Assembly: GCF_938045345.1 (NCBI RefSeq)
Contig: NZ_CALIMS010000004.1
Location: 89,102 to 153,101 of the forward strand
DNA: 64,000 nucleotides
Origin: an uncultured Campylobacter sp.
GTDB lineage: Bacteria; Campylobacterota; Campylobacteria; Campylobacterales; Campylobacteraceae
Reading direction: 5' to 3'
Positions 55,928 through 64,000 of the stretch are shown here, piece by piece. A model generated the notes under the pieces. The model had not been told where the DNA came from. It ran no database searches and saw only the letters and a list, made by a program, of their open reading frames with translations. How positions within the stretch are numbered: position 1 is the stretch's first letter; each line of letters opens with the position of its first letter. The translations under genes and the position numbers were made by a program.

Positions 55928-56496
55928 ACGCGCTGATTTTTATCATAATCGGCGTGATTTTAGCAATCGTCGAGCTTTTGGTGATGGATTTTACCTTTAT
56001 ATTTTTCAGCGCCGGATTTTTCATCACGGGGCTTTTGAGCTTCGGCTTTCATCTTGATTGGGATGTGCAGATTCTACTTTCGTTCGTGCTTTCGTTCGTG
56101 CTTCTGATCGCATTTAAAAAGCCGCTAAAGTCGCGCTTTTTCAAACCAGAAGAGAAGCATAAGGATAATTTTTTAGACGAGAGCGGCACCGGCATCGTCA
56201 AAAACGGCATGGTCTATTTCAAAGGCACGTTTTGGAAAAGCGATGAAATTTCGGATCTTAACGAGGGCGACCGCGTCGAAATTTTAGGCGTAAAAAACGG
56301 CCAGATCGTGATTAAAAAAGATAGCAGTCGAAATCCTAGCGGCGCAGACGGGATAAATTTAAATAACGGCGACGCAAATTTAAGCGGCGCGGACAGCACG
56401 AGTGCCGACGATAAAAATTCTAACGCCGCCGCAAGCAAAGACGCGCGAAGCTCTGGCGCTAAAGAAGAAGCGCCCGTAGATCCGAAGGAGGCGTAG
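55924..56496 (+). CDS. NfeD-family membrane protein with low-complexity tail
   Basis: This short NfeD of 190 residues has two or three membrane segments (residues 1-65) and the OB-fold domain (SGTGIVKNGMVYFKGTFWKS...GDRVEILGVKNGQIVIKK, to about residue 132). It partners the stomatin-like protein. The last 55 residues are Asn/Ser/Ala/Asp-rich with NLNNGDANLSGADSTSADD, encoded by AAATTTAAAT-containing DNA like the inserts elsewhere; other NfeD proteins stop near the OB fold. The ATG overlaps the preceding stop. Confidence 0.88.
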   Translation: MNALIFIIIGVILAIVELLVMDFTFIFFSAGFFITGLLSFGFHLDWDVQILLSFVLSFVLLIAFKKPLKSRFFKPEEKHKDNFLDESGTGIVKNGMVYFKGTFWKSDEISDLNEGDRVEILGVKNGQIVIKKDSSRNPSGADGINLNNGDANLSGADSTSADDKNSNAAASKDARSSGAKEEAPVDPKEA

Positions 56497-56497
56497 A

Positions 56498-56848
56498 GTG
56501 AGCGCTAAAACCGCACCGAAAAAAACGATCAACAGCAAAGATGAAATTTTAAAATTTTTATCGTCGCAGAAAAAGAGGCTTTTTGCGGTTGGCGTTACCG
56601 AGCTAGGACTTTTCGGCAGCTACGCCAAAGATAGCGCCGACGCGTTTTCAGACATCGACATCGCGGTCGAAACCGACGGGGCAAAAATGGTAAAAAATTT
56701 AGGAAACCCATTTTCGGCGCTGGCCTTTTTAGACGATTTTAAAAAAAAGCTATCCTGCAAATTTAATGCAAATGTCGATCTGTGCGATACTACCTTTTTA
56801 AGTCGCGAAGAAAAAATGAAGCTGCTGCAAGGAGCGATTTATGTTTGA
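56498..56848 (+). CDS. MNT-type nucleotidyltransferase (MntA antitoxin-like)
   Basis: This 116-residue minimal nucleotidyltransferase has the active-site motif GSYAKDSADAFSDIDIAVE (GS...DxD) and a later VDLCDTTF Asp. MntA proteins silence the HEPN toxin HepT by adding AMP to it. Start is a GTG with GGAGG upstream, directly after the NfeD gene. It overlaps the HEPN gene by 8 bp. Catalytic residues look intact. Confidence 0.83.
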   Translation: MSAKTAPKKTINSKDEILKFLSSQKKRLFAVGVTELGLFGSYAKDSADAFSDIDIAVETDGAKMVKNLGNPFSALAFLDDFKKKLSCKFNANVDLCDTTFLSREEKMKLLQGAIYV

Positions 56849-57215
56849 AAAATCAAGCGTAGAGCGATTAAAAAAAATATCTGATAAAATTTCATCTATC
56901 CTAAATAAATGCGAGGGCGGCGTAGCGCAAGCGCTTGCCGACGAGGACGTTTTGCAGCCCGCGATAATGATGCAGTTCATCAATATCCACGCCCTGCTAA
57001 AGGGGCTGCAAGAAAGCAACGATTTGCAGGCTTTGGCGATCTTTAGCAAAGATGAAATAAGAGCTATCAATGCCACTGGAAATATCGCTTCTCACGAATA
57101 CGAACGGCTAAATTTTGAGCTGATAGAGATAGCCATCAAGGACTATCTGCCGACGCTAAATCAAAAAATCACCAGCGCACCAAAGCCGTATCGCAAAGGC
57201 AAATCGGAAGGATAA
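56841..57215 (+). CDS. HEPN-domain protein (HepT-like) with altered RNase motif
   Basis: This 124-residue helical protein is in the position and size class of HepT toxins. The usual RNase motif RNxxxH-x-Y reads GNIASHEY here: His and the AMP-accepting Tyr are kept but Arg is Gly. The nearest upstream Arg is six residues before that Gly, too far for the RX4-6H spacing. The toxin may be inactive or weakened, or the pair may have another role. A short linker leads into mqnC, 2 bp on. Confidence 0.75.
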   Translation: MFEKSSVERLKKISDKISSILNKCEGGVAQALADEDVLQPAIMMQFINIHALLKGLQESNDLQALAIFSKDEIRAINATGNIASHEYERLNFELIEIAIKDYLPTLNQKITSAPKPYRKGKSEG

Positions 57216-57217
57216 AT

Positions 57218-58267
57218 TTGAAAAGACTAAGTATAGATGAAGCCCTAAATTTAATAGAGCACGCCGATCTGAACGAGCTTGGGCGCGCGGCGTTTGCGCG
57301 CAAGCGCGAGCTGCACCCGGAGCGCGTCACGACCTTCATCATCGATCGAAACATAAACTACACCAACGCCTGCATGATAGATTGCAAATTTTGCGCATTT
57401 TACCGCCATGCAAGCGACGCGGATGCCTACGTGCTGAGCTTTGAGCAGATCGGCGAAAAGATCGAGGAGCTCATCGCCGTGGGCGGTACGCAAATTTTAT
57501 TTCAAGGCGGCGTCCATCCGAAGCTGAAAATCGAATGGTACGAGGATCTGGTGGAGTTCATCCACAAAAATTACCCGAGCATCACGATCCACGGCTTCTC
57601 GGCGATCGAGATCTATTATATCGCGCGCCTTAGCGGCATCAGCACGCTCGAAGTACTTCGCAGACTGCAAGCTAAGGGGCTCTACTCGATGCCCGGAGCC
57701 GGAGCCGAAATTTTAAGCGACCGCGTGCGAGAGCTAGTAGCGCCGCGCAAAAGCGACAGCGCCACGTGGCTTAGAGTGCACGAAGAGGCGCACGGCATCG
57801 GTATGAAAACGACGGCCACGATGATGTTTGGCACGCTTGAAAGCACGCGCGAGATCGTGGAGCACTGGGACAAAATCCGCGAGCTGCAAGACCGCACGGG
57901 CGGCTTTCGAGCGTTCATTTTATGGAGCTTTCAGGGGCAAAACACCCGCCTTTTGCGCGAGCATCCCGAGATCAAAAAACAAAGCCCGAACCGCTACCTG
58001 CGCCTGCTCGCCGTCTCGCGGCTATTTCTGGATAATTTCAAAAACATCCAAAGCAGCTGGGTCACGCAGGGCAGCTACATCGGGCAGCTGGCGCTGAAAT
58101 TCGGCGCGAACGATCTTGGAAGCACGATGATGGAGGAAAACGTCGTAAAGGCGGCAGGCGCGAGCTTTCGGATGAGCAAGGACGAGATGATAGCGCTGAT
58201 CCGCGACATAGGCGAAATACCCGCCAAGCGCAACACCAACTACGATATTTTGGAGACGTACGCTTAG
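57218..58267 (+). CDS. mqnC: Cyclic dehypoxanthine futalosine synthase MqnC
   Basis: MqnC is a radical SAM enzyme of the futalosine route to menaquinone, the quinone that links hydrogenase and fumarate reductase in this organism. The 349-residue protein shows the cluster motif CMIDCKFC, followed by FQGGVHPKL and FSAIEIYYIARLSG, and the C-terminal YILETYA-like end. Length fits. Start is a TTG at 57218 with GGAAGGA upstream. It follows the HEPN gene by 2 bp and could be co-transcribed with it. Confidence 0.93.
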   Translation: MKRLSIDEALNLIEHADLNELGRAAFARKRELHPERVTTFIIDRNINYTNACMIDCKFCAFYRHASDADAYVLSFEQIGEKIEELIAVGGTQILFQGGVHPKLKIEWYEDLVEFIHKNYPSITIHGFSAIEIYYIARLSGISTLEVLRRLQAKGLYSMPGAGAEILSDRVRELVAPRKSDSATWLRVHEEAHGIGMKTTATMMFGTLESTREIVEHWDKIRELQDRTGGFRAFILWSFQGQNTRLLREHPEIKKQSPNRYLRLLAVSRLFLDNFKNIQSSWVTQGSYIGQLALKFGANDLGSTMMEENVVKAAGASFRMSKDEMIALIRDIGEIPAKRNTNYDILETYA

Positions 58268-58827
58268 GGCGTGAGCTTTTGCGTGTTTGCGGCAGAAATT
58301 TATGCGCTTACGGCGCGAATTTAACGGCAAAATTTGTCTTAAAACAGATAGCGAATTCGCGATCGCGAGCGTGGAATTTTGTAACGGAATTTAAAATTTT
58401 GGTATCGGTACGGGGTTAAATTTACGGGCGCAAGCGGAATTTGCGCGGTAAAATTTCATTTTGCTGCGAAATTTCACCTTAGAATTTTTCGGACGCGAAA
58501 TTATACGCCGCAAAATCAATGCGACGGAGACGGCGTGTAAGAGATATTTCGTTTACAACGCTTGCCGTATTTGGGCGCGGATATATTTCGTCTCATACTG
58601 CGAATACGGCGCGGCGTTTCGGGCGCTGAAATTTTACAAAACGTGCGGCGCGATTAAATTTTAAGCAGGACGAGTAAAACCGTCCGAGCGTAAAATTTTA
58701 AAGCGAGTTTGAACGAAATTTTAAAAACAAGCCCCGGCGCAAATTTAAAAAGCGACGCGGCTACGTCAAAATTTTAAAACTGCGCCTACAAGAGCGATAA
58801 AATTTAAAAATTTTATAAAGGAAAACG
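58268..58827. other. Gap before the M16 gene
   Basis: These 560 bp between mqnC and the M16 protease-like gene hold many RAATTY cores (for example the run 58430-58500) with gcg-rich spacers. A 67-codon frame at 58461-58664 reads as a repeat translation and is not called. No RNA or terminator is evident. Confidence 0.5.
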
Positions 58828-60087
58828 ATGGAAAAAAAAGAGATTTCACTTAAAACCAAAGGCGGCAAGAGCGCTAAAATCGACTTTTTGTATCAGTTCG
58901 ACGATTCGCTGCCGGTGGCGAGCTTCAAGCTAATTTTTAAAGCAAGCGGCGCGGTGAGCGAGAAGATCGCGGGTCTTGCGCGCATCTGCGCGGGCGTTTT
59001 GGGCGAGGGCTCAAAGACGCTAGGAGTAAGCGAATTTCACCGCAAGCTCGATATCCGCGCGGTCGAGATCAGCGCCGCGAGCAATTTTGAGACCTTCGGC
59101 ATCCAGCTAAACTGTCTAAAAGAGCACTTCGATTTCGGCCTAGACATGCTGCGAGAGCTGCTTAAAGAGCCCAATTTAACGCCCTCGGTACTCGAAAAGC
59201 TAAAAATGCAAACCATAGGCGAGATCGCCGTGCTAAAAAGCGAGTTCGATTACATCGCGACGTGCAACCTAAAAGCGCTTCTGTATCCGCGCACGAGGCT
59301 AGAACGGCCGCTCATAGGCGACGAGGCGAGCATAGAGCGGATCACGATGAAGGATGTGCGGGAGTTTTTCGCCTCGCTGAGTTTAGAGAATTTATACGTC
59401 GTTTTATGCGGCGACGTGAGCGATAAAAACCAGAAAATCGCGGAAATTTTGAGCCTCTTTGCAAGCGGCGAAAAGCGCGAGCTGCCGTTTTTCACGCCGA
59501 GCGATGCGAAAAAAATAAAGATCAAAAAGGAGCAGACGCAGCAGGCATACATCTACTTCGGCGCGCCCTTTACGCTGCCAAAGGAGCAGGAGTTCATCGC
59601 AAACACCGCGCTTTTCGTGCTCGGAAGTAGCGGTTTCGGTAGCAGGCTGATGGAGCGCATCCGCGTCAAACACGGGCTTGCGTATTCGGTCTATGCGCGC
59701 GGCGATTTCGAGCTTAGCCGCCGCGAGTTTTGGGGCTATCTGCAGACGAAAAACGAAAATTTACAAAACGCCGCCGCGCTCGTAAAAGAGGAGATCGCGA
59801 AATTTATCGCCTCGGGCGTGAGCGAAGCGGAGCTAAAAAGCGCCAAAAAATTCCTGATCGGAAGCGCCGTGCTACAAAAAGAGACGATGTTTAAGCGCGC
59901 GGCGATCGCGCAGAGCGAGTATTACAAGGGCTACGCATTCGGCGAGTTCGAGCGAAATTTAAAGCGCATCGAGACGCTAAAACTAGGAGCGCTCAACGAT
60001 TTCATCAAGTCGCACGACGAGATCATGAACCTAAGCTTTTCCGTCATTTGCGACGAGGTCGCCGCGAAAAAGGGGCTTGAAATTTAG
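58828..60087 (+). CDS. M16 (insulinase/pitrilysin) family protein without the zinc motif
   Basis: This 419-residue protein has the two-lobed M16 fold, with the C-lobe signature RVKHGLAYSVYARGDF. The catalytic HxxEH of the N-lobe is absent: the place reads GLARICAGVLGEGSKTLG, where active members have GLAHFLEHMLFKG-like sequence. It is probably a non-catalytic partner or a scaffold. The position near msbA matches Cj0805 of C. jejuni. An AAAGGAAAA precedes the start. Confidence 0.87.
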   Translation: MEKKEISLKTKGGKSAKIDFLYQFDDSLPVASFKLIFKASGAVSEKIAGLARICAGVLGEGSKTLGVSEFHRKLDIRAVEISAASNFETFGIQLNCLKEHFDFGLDMLRELLKEPNLTPSVLEKLKMQTIGEIAVLKSEFDYIATCNLKALLYPRTRLERPLIGDEASIERITMKDVREFFASLSLENLYVVLCGDVSDKNQKIAEILSLFASGEKRELPFFTPSDAKKIKIKKEQTQQAYIYFGAPFTLPKEQEFIANTALFVLGSSGFGSRLMERIRVKHGLAYSVYARGDFELSRREFWGYLQTKNENLQNAAALVKEEIAKFIASGVSEAELKSAKKFLIGSAVLQKETMFKRAAIAQSEYYKGYAFGEFERNLKRIETLKLGALNDFIKSHDEIMNLSFSVICDEVAAKKGLEI

Positions 60088-60704
60088 CCCGCCGCGGCGC
60101 GTATCTGCGGTCGGCATAAATGAGTAAATTTTAAATTTATAAAGCGGTGCAGACGGCGCTAAATTTTACTTTTGCGCTGCGTTTGCGGACGGCTTGTGCG
60201 TTTAAATTTAAAACCGCGCCTGCGTCGCGTTAAAATTTGCGGGCTTTATATGGGCGGTAAAATTTACGAGCCTTATAAGAGCGGCTAAATTTAAAGGCGC
60301 CGTGCACGGCTCGGTAAAATTTCAGCGCGCAAAATCAAAGCGCGATTTCGCACGCCGTTTGTAAGTCGCGCCGTAAAATTTAAAAAGGCGCGCGGTGGCG
60401 GCTGCCGTAATTGAATTTTTGCGGTTCGCAAATCGCGCTGTGAAATTTCAAGCGATCACGCTATGTTTAAAACCCGGTGCGCGCCGCAAAGTACGGCCGC
60501 TAAACAAAACACGCGCAAGGCGGCAAAATTTACAGGTACAGCCAGAGAGCAAATTTGCCGCAATGGGCGAAATTTTAGCCAAATTTAGGCAAGCGTTCGA
60601 TGCGGCGCATAAAATTTTGATCAAATTTAGGCGAGCGATTCCACTGCGGCGCATAAAATTTCGCAGCGCGAGGACTTAAACCTATCAAATTTAAAGGATG
60701 AAAA
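60088..60704. other. Gap between the M16 gene and recG
   Basis: This 617 bp gap has RAATTY cores every 25-40 bp alternating with GC-rich pieces (gcgcgc, gccgc). Open frames on both strands near 60400-60680 are translations of this text. I see no gene, RNA or clear terminator. Confidence 0.5.
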
Positions 60705-63671
60705 TTGATTTTTGAAGCAAAAGACGCGGCGGCACTGCAAAAGGCGGGCATCACGACGCTTTTGGATCTGGCGCTGCTTCTGCCCAAAAGCTTCGACGAT
60801 CTAAGCGTGGGGGACGCGCCCTGCGCGGGCGAGAGCACGGCGGAGGTCGAGTGCCTCTTCCAGCACAGGCGCGGCTCGATGCTCATCGTCACGGCGCACT
60901 GCCTCAGCTGGGAGCGCGAGATCAAAATCGTGATCTTCAACGCCAAAAACTGGCACTTCGGCGCCTTTAAGCGCGGCAAAAAATTTTTCATCCACGGCAA
61001 ATGCGACGAAAGCTTCGGCTCGTGGCAGTTCGTAAACCCAAAAATCGTAAGCGAGCCGGGTAGGATCGCGCCCAAATACAAAGCCGCGCTGAGCGACGCG
61101 GCGGCGCAAAAGCTGATCAAAAAATATCTAAGCGCGGGCGTGCTTTTAGGCTGCGGGCTGCGCGCGGACGAGGCGGCGGTACTGCTCGCGCTACACGAGA
61201 GCTCGCCGCGCAGCGTGCGAATGCTAGCCGCGCTAAATAGGCAGCTCAAGGAAGGCGGCGCGGAAAATTTCGGCGAGCACGACGACATTTCAAACAGCGG
61301 CAGAATTCCAAGCGGGAATGAAATTTTAAGAGGCGAAATTCCAAGCAGCGACAGAATTTTAAATGATGACGGAATTTCGGATAACGGTGAAATTCCAAGC
61401 TCGCAAAACTCGGTCGCTGAAATTTTAAACGGCAGATCGCAAAATGATGAGATTTTTGAAGGTAAAATTTCAAACTATCCGCGAAGCGGCGGAGCTCTTG
61501 CCTGCGAAGCAAGTCGAAGCGCGGCGAATGAAATTTTAAGCGGAGAAATTCCAAAGGGCGCGGAGACTTCACTTCTCCCGAGCCTCCGCGACGGCGAGAT
61601 TGCGAGCGATGAAATTTTAGACGGCAAGGAGTGTCAAACGCACGATGCAGAAATTTATAACGACGAAAATTTTTACGTTCAAAGCGATGATGATTTTCTT
61701 GCCGCATACGGCGCGAAGGCGTGCGGAGATGAAATTTCAGACGATCTCAAAGCCGACAATGACGCGGCTGCAAGCGGCGATAAAATTTCAAATGACCTAG
61801 TATCCGATGTCCAAGCGGCGGCACGACCAGCAGACGCTCAAGCTGCGACCGCGCAACCCATGCTAGAGCATGTCGCGACCGAGCAGTCCGTAGCCGCACA
61901 ACAAAATTTAAGTACCCAAGACGTAGATACGCGACTCGCAGCGGTTCAAACTTCAGACGTTCGAATCGCAGATTTGCAACCCGTAACCCCCCAAACTCAA
62001 GAAGCAGGTATGCAACCCGCATCAATCCAAACTTCAAGCCAAGTAGCGAGCCAAGCCGCGACTACCCAAATTTTGAGCACGCAAGCTACAGGCGCGCAGC
62101 CTGCAAGCGATCAAACCGAAAATCTTCAGGTAGTAGCCACGCGAATCGCAACTGCAGAGCCTATGATCGCTCAAAATGCAAGCGATGCCAAAACTGTCCA
62201 TGCCGCCAAGGCCGCACCGATGAGCGCTTCGCGCGATTGTGCCACGCAATCTACGCATTATCAAACTGGAACTATCCAGACCGCAGCCACCCAAGCTACA
62301 ACCGCCATACCTACAATCGCTCAAATTGCAAGCGACGCTGGAACTGTCCATGCCGCCGAGGCCGTACAGGCTGCAGCCGCCGCATCTATGAGCGGTGCTG
62401 CGATTTTGCGTACGCTGAAATTTGTCGAAATTCTAAACTACTTGCAAAAGCTAAGCGCGAAAAAAACGAGCTTCCCTGCGCAAATTTACCCATTGCACGA
62501 CATTTCGGATTGGCTTACTTCGCTTCCTTTTGAGCCTACGCGCGATCAATTAAGCGCGATAAAGGACATCGCTAGCGATCTGCAAAGCCCTCTGGCGCGC
62601 CGCCGCGTCGTCATGGGCGACGTAGGCAGCGGCAAGACGCTCGTCATCCTCGCGAGCGCGGCGATGAACTACCCGCGTATCAGCTATCTGATGGCGCCTA
62701 CGAGCATCTTAGCCGAGCAGATTTACGCCGAGGCGCGCCGCTTGCTGCCGCCGCAGATCAAAGTCCTGCTCGTAAAAAGCGGCGATCGCGAGCCGAATTT
62801 CGCAGGCACGCACCTTATCATCGGCACTCACGCCCTGCTCTACCACGAGCTCGCGCCGTCAAATCTCATAATGGTCGATGAGCAGCACCGCTTCGGCTCC
62901 AACCAGCGCGAAAAGATCGCGCGCCTAACGGGAAGCGGCGAGTTTCGCGCGCATTTCATTCAGTTTAGCGCCACGCCGATACCGCGCACGCTGAGCATGA
63001 TCCAGTCCGAACTCGTGAGCTTTAGCTTTTTAAAACAGCTGCCGTTTGAAAAACAGATCAAAACCAAAATCCTGCAAAACGACGGATTTACGGGCTTTAT
63101 GCAGGATCTGCGCTGCGAGCTCGCCGCGGGCAATCAAGCGATCATCGTCTATCCGCTCGTGCAGCAAAGCGAAAGCTCGGTCTATCAAAGCCTTGAGGAG
63201 GCGGCGCCGTTTTGGAAGGCTCAGTTTGGGGACGTGCTGATCACTCACGGCAGCGACAAGGACAAAGAGGAGATCCTGCGCCGCTTCCGCGACGAGGGGC
63301 GACTGCTGATAACCACGACGATCGTCGAAGTGGGCATCTCGCTGCCGCGGCTTAGCGTCATTTTAATCGTGGGTGCCGAGCGGATGGGGCTCGCGTCGCT
63401 TCATCAGCTACGCGGGCGCGTCGGACGCAAGGGCCAGGCGGGGCGCTGCTACCTCTACACCAAGCTCAAATCTCCGCCGCAGCGCCTGCGCGAGTTCGCA
63501 GCGACGCTGGATGGATTTAAGGTCGCAAATATCGATCTGAAAAACCGCCAGGGAGGCGATCTGCTCGGCGGCTCGGTGCAGCATGGCGCGATGTTTGCGT
63601 GGTATGATTACGAAGAGGACGTGACGGCGGCGGCAAAACAGCGACTGAAAGACATAGGACGGGGTGCATGA
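60705..63671 (+). CDS. recG: ATP-dependent DNA helicase RecG with a 380-residue insert
   Basis: RecG remodels stalled replication forks. The N-terminal wedge/OB part (residues 1-185) and the helicase part (from about 565) are both present: GDVGSGKTLV (Walker A), MVDEQHRFGSNQR (motif II), FSATPIPRTLSM, TTTIVEVGISLP and HQLRGRVGRKGQAGRCYL. Without the insert the protein has about 608 residues, the normal size in Campylobacter; with it, 988. The insert lies exactly between the two parts. Its first half is E-I-L/E-I-P repeats, its second half Gln/Ala/Thr-rich with duplicated blocks. Start is a TTG at 60705 with AAAGGA upstream. Confidence 0.93.
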   Translation: MIFEAKDAAALQKAGITTLLDLALLLPKSFDDLSVGDAPCAGESTAEVECLFQHRRGSMLIVTAHCLSWEREIKIVIFNAKNWHFGAFKRGKKFFIHGKCDESFGSWQFVNPKIVSEPGRIAPKYKAALSDAAAQKLIKKYLSAGVLLGCGLRADEAAVLLALHESSPRSVRMLAALNRQLKEGGAENFGEHDDISNSGRIPSGNEILRGEIPSSDRILNDDGISDNGEIPSSQNSVAEILNGRSQNDEIFEGKISNYPRSGGALACEASRSAANEILSGEIPKGAETSLLPSLRDGEIASDEILDGKECQTHDAEIYNDENFYVQSDDDFLAAYGAKACGDEISDDLKADNDAAASGDKISNDLVSDVQAAARPADAQAATAQPMLEHVATEQSVAAQQNLSTQDVDTRLAAVQTSDVRIADLQPVTPQTQEAGMQPASIQTSSQVASQAATTQILSTQATGAQPASDQTENLQVVATRIATAEPMIAQNASDAKTVHAAKAAPMSASRDCATQSTHYQTGTIQTAATQATTAIPTIAQIASDAGTVHAAEAVQAAAAASMSGAAILRTLKFVEILNYLQKLSAKKTSFPAQIYPLHDISDWLTSLPFEPTRDQLSAIKDIASDLQSPLARRRVVMGDVGSGKTLVILASAAMNYPRISYLMAPTSILAEQIYAEARRLLPPQIKVLLVKSGDREPNFAGTHLIIGTHALLYHELAPSNLIMVDEQHRFGSNQREKIARLTGSGEFRAHFIQFSATPIPRTLSMIQSELVSFSFLKQLPFEKQIKTKILQNDGFTGFMQDLRCELAAGNQAIIVYPLVQQSESSVYQSLEEAAPFWKAQFGDVLITHGSDKDKEEILRRFRDEGRLLITTTIVEVGISLPRLSVILIVGAERMGLASLHQLRGRVGRKGQAGRCYLYTKLKSPPQRLREFAATLDGFKVANIDLKNRQGGDLLGGSVQHGAMFAWYDYEEDVTAAAKQRLKDIGRGA
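61259..62400. repeat. Two-part repeat insert inside recG
   Basis: The first half (61259 to about 61800) is a RAATTY array with 15 and 18 bp steps, read in a frame giving E-I-L or E-I-P. The second half (61800-62400) has few RAATTY cores but longer direct repeats: 62163-62214 and 62313-62364 match at 44 of 52 bases exactly 150 bp apart, coding IAQxASDAxTVHAA. Confidence 0.85.
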
Positions 63672-63885
63672 AATTCTACGAGATGCGATAGAATTTAAAC
63701 GTAATTTTAGTCGCGGCAAAATTTTACGAAGCAAATGCGATTATGAGGTAATGGGCGATCTGATATAAAATTTGAAATTTCACGGCGCAGATTACATCTG
63801 ATAAAATTTAGAGCTTTACCAAGCGTCGTTTGCTTTTAATTTCTAAAATTTATGCAACTTAAAGTCCAAAAAAAAGGAGAGTAAA

Positions 63886-64000
63886 ATGGCTTACGTGACC
63901 TACGACAAGGCAAAATGGCACTGGGGCGCAAAAAATGCGCCGACGGATATCCCGCAGGAAAACGGCGCGACGCACATCGCGTTTTTCTTCCGCTGGTGCA
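63886..64000 (+). CDS. Start of a DUF7832-like protein (runs off window end)
   Basis: An ATG at 63886 with AAGGAG upstream opens a frame that stays open to the end of the window (38 codons). It begins MAYVTYDKAKWHWGAKNAPT, then DIPQENGATHIAFFFRWC. The W-H-x-G-A, P-x-D-I-P and THI-x-F-x-x-W-C pattern recalls a family of small proteins of unknown function often met near interbacterial toxin immunity genes; this identification is from memory and tentative. Confidence 0.6.
   Translation, partial: MAYVTYDKAKWHWGAKNAPTDIPQENGATHIAFFFRWC

Noticed and set aside
61259..62400. Intein or mobile intron in recG
   Set aside because: No splicing motifs (Cys/Ser at the start, HN at the end), no endonuclease, and low-complexity sequence.

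Overview
The window looks like chromosome from a higher-GC Campylobacter (Campylobacterota). Gene families and order point there: a hydABCDE [NiFe] uptake hydrogenase cluster, a periplasmic methylmenaquinol:fumarate reductase (mfrABE), the futalosine-pathway gene mqnC, and the run murF / hydrolase / phd-like / ddl / ruvA ... murJ / cysS / msbA, which parallels the Cj0795-Cj0803 order remembered for C. jejuni. By eye the GC content is well above that of C. jejuni, closer to oral species such as C. gracilis; the species cannot be proven from this window.

Layout. 1-8.9 kb (minus strand): hydA-hydB-hydC-hydD-hydE-hypF, the H2-oxidising end of an anaerobic respiratory chain. 9.3-13 kb (minus): mfrA-mfrB-mfrE, with a divergent LysR regulator at 13.2 kb. 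14.3-19.8 kb (minus): a phosphoethanolamine transferase and two paralogous Tat-exported FAD reductases of the flavocytochrome c type. 20-29 kb (minus): pbpC and an alpha-2-macroglobulin. 29-36.6 kb: a UvrD-type helicase, upp, a BON lipoprotein, an SDR, a PPOX-fold protein and an AlkD-like glycosylase, separated by long gaps. 36.9-46 kb (minus): murF, hydrolase, orphan antitoxin, ddl, ruvA and a four-gene Mla/Iam lipid transporter. 46-51.5 kb (plus): murJ, cysS, msbA. 51.8-64 kb: a lipoprotein, two MFS transporters, a stomatin/NfeD pair, an MNT/HEPN toxin-antitoxin-like pair, mqnC, an M16 protease-like protein, recG, and the start of a last gene.

How it works together: hydrogenase delivers electrons from H2 to the menaquinone pool, and Mfr and perhaps the two FAD reductases return them to fumarate or related acceptors in the periplasm. 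Most other genes are envelope building and maintenance (MurF, Ddl, MurJ, MsbA, PbpC, EptA, Mla) or DNA repair (RuvA, RecG, AlkD, helicase).

The most striking signal is not a gene. The hexamer RAATTY (AAATTT, GAATTT, AAATTC, GAATTC) is heavily over-represented. It occurs about once per 25-35 bp in gaps and once per 15-18 bp in phased arrays, where base composition predicts about one per 800 bp. The same arrays sit in frame inside conserved genes (hypF, hydD, pbpC, murF, recG), making the proteins 100-450 residues longer than their families, and they also fill noncoding gaps. RAATTY is the motif methylated by CtsM in C. jejuni, where this methylation marks DNA for uptake in natural transformation. 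A genome shaped by drive for that mark is my main hypothesis; it is inference.
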